Origin: an uncultured Olsenella sp.
GTDB lineage: Bacteria; Actinomycetota; Coriobacteriia; Coriobacteriales; Atopobiaceae
DNA length: 29,603 nt
Assembly: GCA_900548775.1 (NCBI GenBank)
Contig: URLM01000022.1
Location: forward strand, 1-29,603
Direction of reading: 5' to 3'
Shown here in pieces: positions 1 to 8,168 of the stretch. Every line of letters begins with the position of its first letter. Position 1 is the first letter of the stretch. The notes under the pieces are model-generated. The model was not told where the DNA came from. It ran no database searches and saw only the letters and a list, made by a program, of their open reading frames with translations. Made by a program: the position numbers and the translations under genes.

Positions 1-778
1 CAACGGCACCGGCCGCCACCTGCGACGCATTGGCGTCTGCGACAGCAGCGCACACGACGCGCACTCCCCTGCCCGCGACCTTGCAGCGCGCAGGAGCGGC
101 GTCGGTCGACGCCTGGACGCGCAGGGCGTTCTTCTCGCACGTCTCGGCAGGGTCGAGGCGCATCTCGTCCTTCCTGACCTTCTCGGCAATCGTGACCTGG
201 GTGGGGTCCTGCTCGTGCCAGACGGCCGTACCGTCAGCGATCTGCCCTGCCGCAGCCACAAGCTCCCGTGCACCGGTCTGTGCCAGCTCGTCGAACAGCT
301 GGGCCGCGGTCTTGGAGCCAATGGGCGTCGACGCCTGGCGGCACCACGCGCCGGCGTCGAGGTCGTGGGCCACGCGCATGATAGAGATGCCGGTCTTCTC
401 GTCCCCCGCGAGAATCGCGCGCTGGATGGGTGCCGCGCCGCGCCAGCGCGGCAGGAGCGAACCGTGCACGTTGATGGCGCCCAGGGGCGCCACGGCGAGA
501 AGCTCGTCGGGCAGGATGCAGCCGAACGCCACCACGCAGATGAGGTCAGGTGCGGCGTCGCGCACCGCATCGATGGCCGCGGCGTCCATGCGCTTGGCCT
601 CGAGCACGGGAAGGCCCAGCTCCAGGGCGCGCGCCTTCACCGGCGAGGGCTCGAGCCTCTTTCCGCGCGAGCGCACGGCGTCGGGCCGCGTCACCACGAG
701 CGTGACGTCATGCTCGGCGGCCAGCGCCTCGAGCGACGGCACCGCGAACTCGGGAGTGCCCATGAAGACGATGCGCAT
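1..778 (-). CDS. fmt: Methionyl-tRNA formyltransferase, 3' end missing (runs off the left edge)
   Basis: Transfers a formyl group from 10-formyl-tetrahydrofolate to initiator Met-tRNA in the cytoplasm. The reverse strand from ATG at 778 reads MRIVFMGTPEFAVPSLEAL, the classic Fmt opening, and stays open to base 1 (259 codons). The formyltransferase catalytic triad is present: N103 and H105 in AINVHGSLLPRWRGAAPIQ and D141 in AHDLDAG, matching the known Asn-His-Asp spacing. The linker and the start of the C-terminal tRNA-binding domain follow. The last about 50 residues of a usual 310-residue Fmt lie outside the window. The start is one base after the def stop codon, so the two are surely co-transcribed. 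Together they add and later remove the formyl group on nascent proteins. Confidence 0.95.
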   Translation of the reverse strand, partial: MRIVFMGTPEFAVPSLEALAAEHDVTLVVTRPDAVRSRGKRLEPSPVKARALELGLPVLEAKRMDAAAIDAVRDAAPDLICVVAFGCILPDELLAVAPLGAINVHGSLLPRWRGAAPIQRAILAGDEKTGISIMRVAHDLDAGAWCRQASTPIGSKTAAQLFDELAQTGARELVAAAGQIADGTAVWHEQDPTQVTIAEKVRKDEMRLDPAETCEKNALRVQASTDAAPARCKVAGRGVRVVCAAVADANASQVAAGAV

Positions 779-779
779 G

Positions 780-1334
780 CTAGCCCTCCTCGACCTCCAC
801 GTCGCCGGGGCGCGCGCCAGAGTCGAGCGCGTCCTGGTACTCGGACATGGCGCGCACGCGCGCCGAGGGCGAGAGGTGGTCAATCATGGTCACGCCGTGC
901 AGGTGGTCGATCTCGTGCTGCAGGCACACGGCGAGGAGGTTGTCCGCCGCCTCGTACTGCATGAGGTCGCCGTCGAGGTTCTGTGCCTGCACCACCACGT
1001 GGCTGGGGCGCTTTACCTCAACCGTGATCCCGGGGAAGGAGAGGCACCCCTCGCCCGTGGTGCGCTCGGGGCCGTCTGCCGTGATGACCTTGGGGTTGAT
1101 GAGTACGTAGGGGTTCTTCTTGGAGCCCTTGCCCGACCAGTCGACGTCGATGACCACGATCTGCTTGGCTACGCCCACCTGCGGTGCGGCGAGGCCGCAG
1201 CCGTCAGCGGCATACATGTCACGAAGCATGCGCTTGGCAAGCGCGCGGATCTCATCGTCGATCTTGTCGATGGGCTCGCACTCCTCGGCGAGCACGGGGG
1301 CGGGCGAGAGTACGATTTCGTCCAGCGGGTTCAT
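780..1334 (-). CDS. def: Peptide deformylase
   Basis: Removes the N-formyl group from nascent polypeptides in the cytoplasm, using a bound metal (usually Fe2+). At 184 residues it has usual family length. All three motifs are visible: GCGLAAPQVG (45-54), EGCLSFPG with metal ligand C97, and QHEIDHLHG with ligands H140 and H144 and catalytic E141. The ATG at 1334 follows a strong AGGAGG Shine-Dalgarno. It sits 46 bp downstream of the priA stop and 1 bp upstream of the fmt start, giving the common priA-def-fmt order. The C-terminus is short and acidic. Confidence 0.97.
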   Translation of the reverse strand: MNPLDEIVLSPAPVLAEECEPIDKIDDEIRALAKRMLRDMYAADGCGLAAPQVGVAKQIVVIDVDWSGKGSKKNPYVLINPKVITADGPERTTGEGCLSFPGITVEVKRPSHVVVQAQNLDGDLMQYEAADNLLAVCLQHEIDHLHGVTMIDHLSPSARVRAMSEYQDALDSGARPGDVEVEEG

Positions 1335-1380
1335 TGCATCCTCCTATGCAGCGCGACTTCTCGCGCGTGTTGCGTCTTGC

Positions 1381-3684
1381 CTACATGAGGTCGTAGGCGT
1401 CAATGTCCAATGCCATGTTAATACCCACATTGCGTCCAATGCCTGCGGTGCACTCGGAGACCACACCACCGAGGTCGGCATCGACGGGAGCCTTCACCAT
1501 CACGTGGCGGCGGGTCCTGTCCTTCACGCGGGCCTTTACGCAGTCTGCGGGCCCCAGGACCTCCCAGCCGGGAAGGCGGTCGACCCTCTCGTGCAGGGAG
1601 AGGGCGACCTTCTCGGAGGCCTCGCGCACTGCTCGTGCATTCTTTCCCCACACCAAGACGTTCGCGAGGCGCGAGAACGGCGGGTAGGAGGCCTCTCTGC
1701 GCTCGTCAAGCTCAGGGGCGAGAAAGACGTCGCGCTGGTGCGAGAGGACCGCCCGCATTGCCGGGTGCGTCGCCCAGTAGGTCTGCACGATGACCTCGCC
1801 TGGTCGCCCTCCCCTGCCGGCACGGCCGGCGACCTGCTCCAGGAGGTCGTAGGTCCTCTCGGCGGCACGGAAGTCGGGCAGCTTGAGCATGGTGTCCGCG
1901 TTGATCACGCCAACGAGCGTGACCTCGGGGAAGTCGAGCCCCTTGGCGATCATCTGCGTGCCCACGAGCACCGCGCACTCCGCCGCGTCGAACTGCTCGA
2001 GCAGGCGCTGGTGGGCGCCCTTCGCGCGCGTGGTGTCCGCGTCCATGCGGATGACCTCCACGCCCTCGGGCAGGAGCATGGCAAGCTCGTCCTCGACACG
2101 CTGGGTGCCCACGCCGTAGGCGCCCATGTAGCGGCTGCCGCAGTTGGGACAGCGCGTCGAGGGGTCGGGGTAGGCGCGCACGGGCCAGCTTCGCCCGCAG
2201 GAGTGGCACACGAGCGCATGGGTGCGCTCGTGGTACGTGAGCGCCGTCGAGCAGTGCGGGCACTCCGGAACGCAGCCGCACTCGCGGCACATCAGGAAGT
2301 TCGCGAAGCCGCGCCTGTTCAAGAGCAGCACGGCCTTCTCGCGCCTCTCGGCCACCCCCTCGAGGGCACGGCGCAGCGGCTCGGAGAAGACCGAGCGCGA
2401 GCCACCCCTGAACTGCGACGCCATGTCCACGATAGTCACCGTGGGGAGCACGGCGCCGCCTGGCCTCTCGGGCATCTCCACGCGCGTCCAGCGAGCGCCC
2501 CGCCACGAGCCAACCTCGCAGCGGAGCAGGCTCTCGAGAGAGGGCGTGGCCGAGCCGAGCACCAGCGCGCAGCCCCACTCGCTGGCCATGCGCGCGGCGA
2601 CCTCGCGGGCATGGTAGCGTGGGCTCGAGTCCTGCTTGTATGAGGACTCGTGCTCCTCGTCGATGATGACGAGGCCAAGGTTGGCGAGAGGGGCGAAGAG
2701 CGCGGAGCGCGCGCCCACCACCACGTGGACGGCCCCCTGGCGCACGAGGTCCCACTGGTCGAAGCGCTCGCCGGTAGAGAGACGCGAGTGGAGAACGGCC
2801 ACATTATCGCCAAAGCGCGAGCGGAAGCGCCCCACCGTCTGCGCCGTGAGCGAGATCTCTGGCACGAGGACGAGCGCGTCTTTGCCCGCGGCAAGCGTGC
2901 GCTCGATGGCCTCGAGGTAGACCTCGGTCTTGCCGGAGCCTGTCACGCCGTCAACAAGCACCACGTCACCCGCCGCGCGGGATCGCGCCTCGTCGATGGC
3001 GGCCACGGCTGCGAGCTGGCCCTGCGTGAGGTGCTCGGGCCGCGGGGCGTTTGCCGAGGAAAGCGTGGTCCTCTCGCCGCCACGAATCTGGCGGCGCGTC
3101 TCGACCGTCACCACGCCGCGCTTTGCCAGGGCACTCACGGCCGACGAGGCGCCGGGGATGGTGGCCGAGAGCTCGGCCAGGCGCATGGAGCCGGCGGAGA
3201 GCGCCTCGAGCACCTCTCGCTGGCGACTGGCGTTGCGGGCAGGTTCAAAGCCCTTGGCACCCGGCGCAAGCGAGACCCACCGGGCATCGGCGGGGGCGGC
3301 CTTCTCGGCAACAAGCTCCCACGGGGCGTCCGGCGACTCCCGGGTCACGCGGACCTTCTGGCCAGGGGCGAGGAAGAGCCGCACGGCGTCTGCCAGCGGA
3401 CAGGCGTACTCATGGGCGATCCAGCGCGCAACTGCCGCCGAGTGCGGGCCAAACGCGGCGGGGGCAAGCACCTGCGCCACCGAGAGAAGGCGGGCTGGCG
3501 CCACGTCTGCGGGGGGCTCGTCCGAGGTGGCCAGCACGTAGCCAACTGCGCTTCTGTGCGAGAAAGGCACGAGTACCGTGACCCCAACGCTTACCTGGTC
3601 CTCGATGTCAGCGGGGATGGCATAGTCGAACGTGCCCTCAAGGGCGCGCGTTGGTATGTCGAGCGCGACGCTCGCGAAGCGCAC
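1381..3684 (-). CDS. priA: Primosomal protein N' (replication restart helicase PriA)
   Basis: ATP-dependent 3'-5' helicase that recognises stalled or recombined forks and reloads the replisome. I place the start at GTG 3684 because it follows a GGGGAGGGG Shine-Dalgarno and opens with VRFASVALDIPTRALEG, the usual PriA N-terminus; the open frame runs further upstream but without a family match. This gives 767 residues. Domains: N-terminal DNA-binding region (1-110), Walker A GVTGSGKT (246-253), DEEH box (342-345), eight zinc-binding cysteines (C466, C469, C475, C478, C493, C496, C512, C515), then the helicase C-terminal lobe with QVAGRAGRGGRPG (about 617-629). A TACAAT -10-like hexamer lies upstream at 3749-3754 with no good -35. 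It heads the priA-def-fmt cluster. Confidence 0.95.
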   Translation of the reverse strand: MRFASVALDIPTRALEGTFDYAIPADIEDQVSVGVTVLVPFSHRSAVGYVLATSDEPPADVAPARLLSVAQVLAPAAFGPHSAAVARWIAHEYACPLADAVRLFLAPGQKVRVTRESPDAPWELVAEKAAPADARWVSLAPGAKGFEPARNASRQREVLEALSAGSMRLAELSATIPGASSAVSALAKRGVVTVETRRQIRGGERTTLSSANAPRPEHLTQGQLAAVAAIDEARSRAAGDVVLVDGVTGSGKTEVYLEAIERTLAAGKDALVLVPEISLTAQTVGRFRSRFGDNVAVLHSRLSTGERFDQWDLVRQGAVHVVVGARSALFAPLANLGLVIIDEEHESSYKQDSSPRYHAREVAARMASEWGCALVLGSATPSLESLLRCEVGSWRGARWTRVEMPERPGGAVLPTVTIVDMASQFRGGSRSVFSEPLRRALEGVAERREKAVLLLNRRGFANFLMCRECGCVPECPHCSTALTYHERTHALVCHSCGRSWPVRAYPDPSTRCPNCGSRYMGAYGVGTQRVEDELAMLLPEGVEVIRMDADTTRAKGAHQRLLEQFDAAECAVLVGTQMIAKGLDFPEVTLVGVINADTMLKLPDFRAAERTYDLLEQVAGRAGRGGRPGEVIVQTYWATHPAMRAVLSHQRDVFLAPELDERREASYPPFSRLANVLVWGKNARAVREASEKVALSLHERVDRLPGWEVLGPADCVKARVKDRTRRHVMVKAPVDADLGGVVSECTAGIGRNVGINMALDIDAYDLM

Positions 3685-3876
3685 GGTTGACCCCTCCCCT
3701 TTGGCTGCGTGCTTCTCGCGCCACGCTTGGTGGCGCCAATGGGAACCGATTGTACCCGAAGCTCGCGACGCCATCGCGGAGGGCACGCAGCGCCCTTCGA
3801 CGCAGGGCGCCGATGCAGGGCGCCTCGGCAACGCGACACCTACCGCAGAAGCGCCCGCCACCGTGACCTTCTCGCA

Positions 3877-3955
3877 TAGTTTATCGCCATCTCTTAAAAC
3901 GCTCACAGGCGACCTGGGCAAACGTGGCGGCCGTTTAAGAGATGGCGATAAACTA
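3877..3955. repeat. Perfect 22-bp inverted repeat upstream of priA
   Basis: Arms at 3877-3898 and 3934-3955 are exact reverse complements over 22 bases (core TTTATCGCCATCTCTTAA), separated by 35 bases. Allowing one bulged A at 3899, pairing extends inward by a few more bases. The arms are much richer in A+T than their surroundings. The repeat lies about 190 bp upstream of the priA start and just before tandem array A. There is no T-run after either arm, so an ordinary intrinsic terminator is not supported. It could be two operator half-sites for a DNA-binding protein, the ends of a lost or very small mobile element, or a cruciform-forming site. I cannot assign it. Confidence 0.8.
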
Positions 3956-3990
3956 CGAATGGAGTGCTGACGGTGGCGATGTGCTCGCCC

Positions 3991-4330
3991 CCGGATGACG
4001 GCCGAGGTGGCGCCAGAAGGCCCGTTTTCGCGGCGACTACGCACGCGATCTCGCCTTCGGGGAGAAAATGGCGCCGGAGGGGCGGCTCCCGACGGGATTC
4101 CGTACGAGAAGGGCCCTCCGGGGAGAAAATGCCGCCGGAACCAGGGCTTCAGATGGGATTCCGTACAAGATGCGCCCTCCGGCGTCGAAATGACGCCGAA
4201 GAGGGGATTTCATCCGCTGTAGCTGCGGGAGTGCACCCTCCGGCGAGAAATCGGCGCCGGAAGGGCGGTTCCCGACGGTATTGCGTACGAGATGCGCCCT
4301 CCGGCGCCAGAATCTCGCCGGAGGGCGCGT
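3991..4330. repeat. Tandem array A of a diverged 61-bp intergenic repeat
   Basis: Six units. The marker CCGG (or CCAG/CCGA) of each core falls at 4013, 4074, 4135, 4196, 4257 and 4318, exactly 61 bp apart. Each core has the form CCCTCCGGCGAGAAA..CGCCGGAAGG, an imperfect stem-loop; linkers include GGGATTCCGTACGAGAAGG. The last unit forms a perfect 13-bp hairpin, arms 4294-4306 and 4316-4328. The array fills the space between the livF end and the priA upstream region. Related arrays lie at 12521-12886 (same orientation) and 21522-21912 (opposite orientation). The frames stay open here, but 61 is not a multiple of three and no family resemblance is seen, so I do not call it coding. Confidence 0.85.
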
Positions 4331-4341
4331 TGTTGCAGGAC

Positions 4342-4382
4342 GATGAGACAAAGGGACGCCCCTCTGTCTCCCTTGCCTCATC
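4342..4382 (-). terminator. Hairpin overlapping the livF stop, possible terminator
   Basis: On the minus strand GATGAG..AAGGGA pairs with TCCCTT..CTCATC (outer arms 4377-4382 and 4342-4347, inner arms 4369-4374 and 4350-4355), with a small internal loop. The stem starts inside the livF stop codon region. No T-run follows, so it is a weak candidate for an intrinsic terminator and might act only as a 3' stabiliser. Confidence 0.35.
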
Positions 4383-5085
4383 CGCCGAGGTAGGCCTTGC
4401 GGACGTCGTCGTCAACGAGAAGCTCGGCGCCGGTGCCGGTCTTCACGATCTTGCCGGTCTCGAGCACGTAGCCGCGAGCGGCAACCTTGAGCGCCATGTT
4501 GGCGTTCTGCTCGACCAGGAGGATCGTGGTGCCGTTCTCGTTGAGCGCCTGGATGATCGCAAAGATCTCGTCCACCAGGATGGGCGCCAGGCCCATCGAG
4601 GGCTCGTCGAGCATGAGGAGCTTGGGATGGCTCATGAGGGCGCGTCCCATGGCAAGCATCTGCTGCTCGCCGCCGGAGAGCGTACCGGCAACCTGATTCA
4701 TGCGCTCCTTCAGGCGCGGGAAGTGCTCGTAGACAAGCTCGAGCGTCTCCTTGTTCTCGGCATCGGTACGCGTGTAGCCACCCATGTCGAGGTTCTCGGC
4801 GACGGTCATGTGCGTGAAGACGCGGCGCCCCTCGGGGCACAGGGCAAGCCCGCGCTCCACGATCTTGTGGGGCTTGATGCCCACGAGCTCCTCGCCCTTG
4901 AACTTGATGCTGCCGGAGTCGGGCTTGATGAGCCCGGCGATGGTGTTGAGCGTGGTCGACTTGCCTGCGCCGTTCGCGCCGATGAGGGTCACGATCTCGC
5001 CCTCGTCGATGTCGAACGAGATGCCCTTGACCGCCTTGATCGCGCCATACGACACGGCGAGGTTGCTTACGGAAAGCATGGACAT
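4378..5085 (-). CDS. livF: Branched-chain amino acid ABC transporter, ATP-binding protein LivF
   Basis: One of two ATPases driving the LivHMGF importer at the inner face of the membrane. At 235 residues it is the usual LivF length. Walker A GANGAGKS (36-43), the Q-loop region, signature LSGGEQQML (about 138-146), Walker B LLMLDEPSMGL and the switch histidine-type end LLVEQNANMAL, typical of LivF, are all visible. The ATG at 5085 follows directly on the livG TAG stop; a second ATG two codons later is also possible. It is the last gene of the transporter operon. The family imports Leu/Ile/Val and sometimes other amino acids or amides, so the exact substrate is inferred. Confidence 0.95.
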   Translation of the reverse strand: MSMLSVSNLAVSYGAIKAVKGISFDIDEGEIVTLIGANGAGKSTTLNTIAGLIKPDSGSIKFKGEELVGIKPHKIVERGLALCPEGRRVFTHMTVAENLDMGGYTRTDAENKETLELVYEHFPRLKERMNQVAGTLSGGEQQMLAMGRALMSHPKLLMLDEPSMGLAPILVDEIFAIIQALNENGTTILLVEQNANMALKVAARGYVLETGKIVKTGTGAELLVDDDVRKAYLGG

Positions 5086-5988
5086 CTACTTCACCCCCTG
5101 CTTGCCGAGGTACGCCTCGATGACCTTAGGGTCGTTCTGGATCTCCTCGGGCGTGCCCTTCGCGATGATGCGCCCGTAGTCCAGGACGCCGATGACCTCG
5201 CAGATGCCCATGACGAAGCTCATGTCGTGCTCGATGAGCAGGATGGCGATCTGGAAGTCGTCGCGGATCTTCTCGATGTTCTCCATGAGCTCCTCGGTCT
5301 CGGCGGGGTTCATGCCGGCCGCAGGCTCGTCGAGGAGCAGGACCTTGGGGTTGGTGGCAAGCGCACGCAGAATCTCGAGTCGGCGCTGGGCCCCGTACGG
5401 GAGGTTGCCGGCACGCTCGTGGGCCAGGCCCTGCATGTTGAAGATGCCGAGAAGGTCCATCGCCTTGTCGTGGAACTCGGCCTCCTGCTTCCAGTGCTTG
5501 GGGAGGCGGAACACGTCCGTGAACAGGTGCGTGGACATGGAGTTGCCAAGGCCAACCAGGACGTTCTCCTCGACCGTCATCTTGTTGAAGAGGCGGATGT
5601 TCTGGAAGGTGCGGGCGATGCCCATCTTGTTGACCTCGACGACGCTCTTCCCCGCCGTGTCGTAGCCGTCGAGCAGGATGGTGCCGCGTGTTGGCTTGTA
5701 CACGTTGGTGAGCAGGTTGAAGATGGTCGTCTTGCCTGCGCCGTTGGGGCCGATGAGGCCAGAGATCTCGGTGCGGCCCATGGCGATGTTGAAGTCGTCG
5801 ACGGCGGTGAGGCCGCCGAAGTCGATGCCGAGGTGCTCCGCCTGGAGCACGGGCATCTTGCCAAGCTCGCGCTCGGGGACGAGGTTGGGGGTCTCCATCT
5901 GCACGAGCACGGGGCGGTGGCGCTTGGCAGGCGCGGCCGCGCTGTTCTCGGCGACAGCCTCGGTCTTTGTGGTCTCGTCACTACTCAT
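5086..5988 (-). CDS. livG: Branched-chain amino acid ABC transporter, ATP-binding protein LivG
   Basis: The second ATPase of the importer. 300 residues, about 45 longer than usual owing to an N-terminal Ala/Glu/Lys-rich extension (residues 1-45) before the ABC domain starts at VLQAEHLGIDFGG. Walker A GPNGAGKT (80-87), the LivG-type signature NLPYGAQRRLEI and Walker B VLLLDEPAAGMNP are present, followed by a switch-region IEHDMSFVMGI. Its ATG overlaps the livM stop by 8 bases (ATGAGTAG), showing translational coupling. The extension might be an artefact of start choice, but the overlap supports the upstream ATG. Confidence 0.95.
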   Translation of the reverse strand: MSSDETTKTEAVAENSAAAPAKRHRPVLVQMETPNLVPERELGKMPVLQAEHLGIDFGGLTAVDDFNIAMGRTEISGLIGPNGAGKTTIFNLLTNVYKPTRGTILLDGYDTAGKSVVEVNKMGIARTFQNIRLFNKMTVEENVLVGLGNSMSTHLFTDVFRLPKHWKQEAEFHDKAMDLLGIFNMQGLAHERAGNLPYGAQRRLEILRALATNPKVLLLDEPAAGMNPAETEELMENIEKIRDDFQIAILLIEHDMSFVMGICEVIGVLDYGRIIAKGTPEEIQNDPKVIEAYLGKQGVK

Positions 5989-7180
5989 GGTCGTTGGCCT
6001 CCTTCCCCGTTTCCTTGCCTGGCGCAGCTGCAGGCACGGCCACCGAGGCCGCTGCAGGCGTGGCTGCCTCTGCGACAGCCGCCACGGGCGCGAAGTCCTC
6101 CGGGCGCTTGCCGTGGTTCATGATGCGCTCGATCACGCGCGACATCGAGAAGTCGTAGTCGCCGAGAAGGCCCTCGGGACGGAAGATCATGACCAGGATC
6201 AGCACGATGGCGTAGACGACCATGCGGTAGTCGGAGACGGCGCGCAGTGCCTCGGGCAGGATCGTGAGGACGGTCGCGGAGATGACGGAGCCGAGCATGG
6301 AGCCCATGCCGCCGAGAACCACCATGACCAGGATCTCAATCGACTTCATGAACCCGAACTTGGCGGGAGCCATGACGCCGATGCAGCCCGCGTAGAGGCC
6401 GCCGGCGACGCCCGCGAAGAACGCGGAGGCCACGAAGGCGAGCGTCTTGTAGTACGTGGTGTTGACGCCGCAGGACTCGGCCGCGATCTCGTTGTCGCGA
6501 ATGGAGAGGACGGCACGGCCATGACGCGACTTCATCATGGTGTGGATGAGGAAGAGCGAGATGGCGACCACGATGAACGTGTTGAGGAAGTTGGTGTACG
6601 AGGGTATGCCCGTCAGGCCCTTGGCGCCTCCAGTGAGCGTGAAGCCAAGGACGCCGTCGATGTTCTGCATGACCACGCGGATGATCTCGGCAAAGCCCAG
6701 GGTAATGATGGCCAGGTAGTCGCCCTTGAGGCGCAGCGCCGGGACGCCGATGATGAGGCCGCAGAGGGCGGCGCACACGCCACCGAAGATGATGCCGAGC
6801 ACAAAGAGGAGCGCGGCGGCTGGGGTGCCCGTGGCAAAGTCGCGCGCGGTCACGCCCATCGTGTCCATCATCCTCATGATGAAGATGGCGCAGGAGTAGC
6901 CACCCACCGACATGAAGCCGGCATGGCCGAGCGGCAGCTGGCCGAGGTAGCCGGTCGCGATGTTGAGCGAGACGGCGAGGATGATGTAGATGCCAATCTG
7001 CTCGATGACGCCGGTCTGGTAGCGGCTCACCACGCCGCCGTCGATCATGAGCTCGCCCACGACGAGGAACACTACGACGAGGACTGCGTTGATCAGATAG
7101 CGCACGGGCATGGAGAGGCTGCGGTAGCCGGAGGCAGCCGGCGCGCCTGTCGGCGCTGTTGATGTCTTTGAAGCAGTCAC
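5981..7180 (-). CDS. livM: Branched-chain amino acid ABC transporter, permease LivM
   Basis: Membrane channel subunit that pairs with LivH. 399 residues. The start is GTG at 7180 after a strong AGGAGG site, 10 bp after the livH stop. Hydrophobic segments begin at about residue 30 (YLINAVLVVVFLVVGELMI) and recur through the protein. The family stretch NIATGYLGQLPLGHAGFMSV and the EAA-like cytoplasmic region RHGRAVLSIRDNEIAAESCG are clear. The last about 35 residues form an Ala/Pro/Val-rich tail not needed for the family fold. It overlaps livG by 8 bases. Confidence 0.95.
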   Translation of the reverse strand: MTASKTSTAPTGAPAASGYRSLSMPVRYLINAVLVVVFLVVGELMIDGGVVSRYQTGVIEQIGIYIILAVSLNIATGYLGQLPLGHAGFMSVGGYSCAIFIMRMMDTMGVTARDFATGTPAAALLFVLGIIFGGVCAALCGLIIGVPALRLKGDYLAIITLGFAEIIRVVMQNIDGVLGFTLTGGAKGLTGIPSYTNFLNTFIVVAISLFLIHTMMKSRHGRAVLSIRDNEIAAESCGVNTTYYKTLAFVASAFFAGVAGGLYAGCIGVMAPAKFGFMKSIEILVMVVLGGMGSMLGSVISATVLTILPEALRAVSDYRMVVYAIVLILVMIFRPEGLLGDYDFSMSRVIERIMNHGKRPEDFAPVAAVAEAATPAAASVAVPAAAPGKETGKEANDHE

Positions 7181-7190
7181 GGCTTCCTCC

Positions 7191-8066
7191 TTAGACTTTC
7201 TCGGTCATCGGGCGGCCCAGGATACCGGTGGGCCTCACCACGAGGACGATGATCAGGAGCAGAAACACCACAGCGTCCTGCCACACGGAGAGGCCGATGG
7301 CAGAGACGAACACCTCGGCGAAGCCAACGAGAAGGCCGCCGATGACGGCGCCGGGGATAGAGCCGATGCCGCCGAGGACCGCCGCCACGAATGCCTTGGT
7401 GCCGAGCATGATGCCCATCGTGGGCGTTGCCTGCGAGTATGCCATGCTGTAGAGCACGGCGCCGATGCCGGCGAGCGCGGAGCCAACCGCAAAGGTGAAC
7501 GAGATCGTGTTGTTCACGTTGATGCCCATGAGGCGCGCGGCGCCCATGTCCTCGGAGACGGCACGCATCGCCTTTCCGAGCTTGGTCTTCTGCACGAGAA
7601 TCGTGAGCACGATGGTCGAGACCGCCGTCACCACGATCGTGATGATGGCGTTCGCCGAGAGGGCCACGTCCCCGATGCTCAAGTTCGGCAGCTCGAAGTA
7701 CTCGGGAACGACCTTGGCGTCGGCGCCAAAGACCAGCTGCGCGCCGTTCTCGAGGAAGTACGAGACGCCGATTGCCGTGATGAGCAGGCTCATTCGGGGA
7801 GCCTCACGAAGCGGCTGGTAGGCGACCTTGTCGATGAGCACGCCCAAGCCGGCGCACCCCACGATGGAAAGGACGATCGCCAGGACCGGGCTCAGGCCCA
7901 ACTGGCTCATGACGATCCAAGAAATGTAGGCACCGACCATGATGATGTCGCCATGGGCAAAGTTGAGGAGCAGGATGATGCCATACACCATCGTGTAGCC
8001 CAGAGCGACGAGTGCGTAGATGCTGCCCAGCTGCAGACCGTTGAGCACCTGCGTCAGAAACGTCAC
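7191..8066 (-). CDS. livH: Branched-chain amino acid ABC transporter, permease LivH
   Basis: Partner permease of LivM in the cytoplasmic membrane. I choose GTG 8066 as the start: it follows AGAGGAAG by 9 bases and opens with VTFLTQVLNGLQLGSIYAL, the standard LivH N-terminus; the open frame extends 23 codons upstream without family match and through a hairpin. This gives 291 residues, the usual length. Conserved stretches include GLQLGSIYALVALGYTMVYG, LLNFAHGDIIMVGAY and the cytoplasmic loop GKAMRAVSEDMGAARLMGI. A strong hairpin separates it from the binding-protein gene upstream. Confidence 0.95.
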   Translation of the reverse strand: MTFLTQVLNGLQLGSIYALVALGYTMVYGIILLLNFAHGDIIMVGAYISWIVMSQLGLSPVLAIVLSIVGCAGLGVLIDKVAYQPLREAPRMSLLITAIGVSYFLENGAQLVFGADAKVVPEYFELPNLSIGDVALSANAIITIVVTAVSTIVLTILVQKTKLGKAMRAVSEDMGAARLMGINVNNTISFTFAVGSALAGIGAVLYSMAYSQATPTMGIMLGTKAFVAAVLGGIGSIPGAVIGGLLVGFAEVFVSAIGLSVWQDAVVFLLLIIVLVVRPTGILGRPMTEKV

Positions 8067-8109
8067 GGCACAACACTTCCTCTCTTGAACACGGGTCCTG
8101 TAGAACCAA

Positions 8110-8146
8110 GGAAGCGCCGGGGGCTGCATGCGCACCCGGCGCTTCC
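8110..8146 (-). promoter_or_regulatory. Intercistronic 12-bp hairpin between binding-protein gene and livH
   Basis: GGAAGCGCCGGG at 8110-8121 and its exact complement at 8135-8146 form a perfect 12-bp stem with a 13-base loop, in the 102-bp gap between the binding-protein stop and the livH start. There is no good T-run. Such hairpins in solute-binding operons usually act as partial terminators or 3' mRNA stabilisers that keep the binding protein in excess over the membrane parts; that role here is inference. Confidence 0.75.
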
Positions 8147-8168
8147 CTCATTAAACCTAGCAGAAGAC

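Noticed and set aside
30..1388. 452-codon plus-strand open frame at the left edge
   Set aside because: It is antisense to fmt and def, both with complete catalytic motifs on the minus strand.
3685..4044. Upstream extension of priA to 4044
   Set aside because: The added residues come from the inverted repeat and array A and have no PriA similarity; GTG 3684 has the strong ribosome site.
3964..6123. 719-codon plus-strand open frame across array A, livF and livG
   Set aside because: It runs through the 61-bp repeats and then antisense through two certain ABC ATPase genes.
8067..8135. Upstream extension of livH to 8135
   Set aside because: The extra 23 codons lie across the intercistronic hairpin, match nothing in the family, and a good Shine-Dalgarno precedes GTG 8066.
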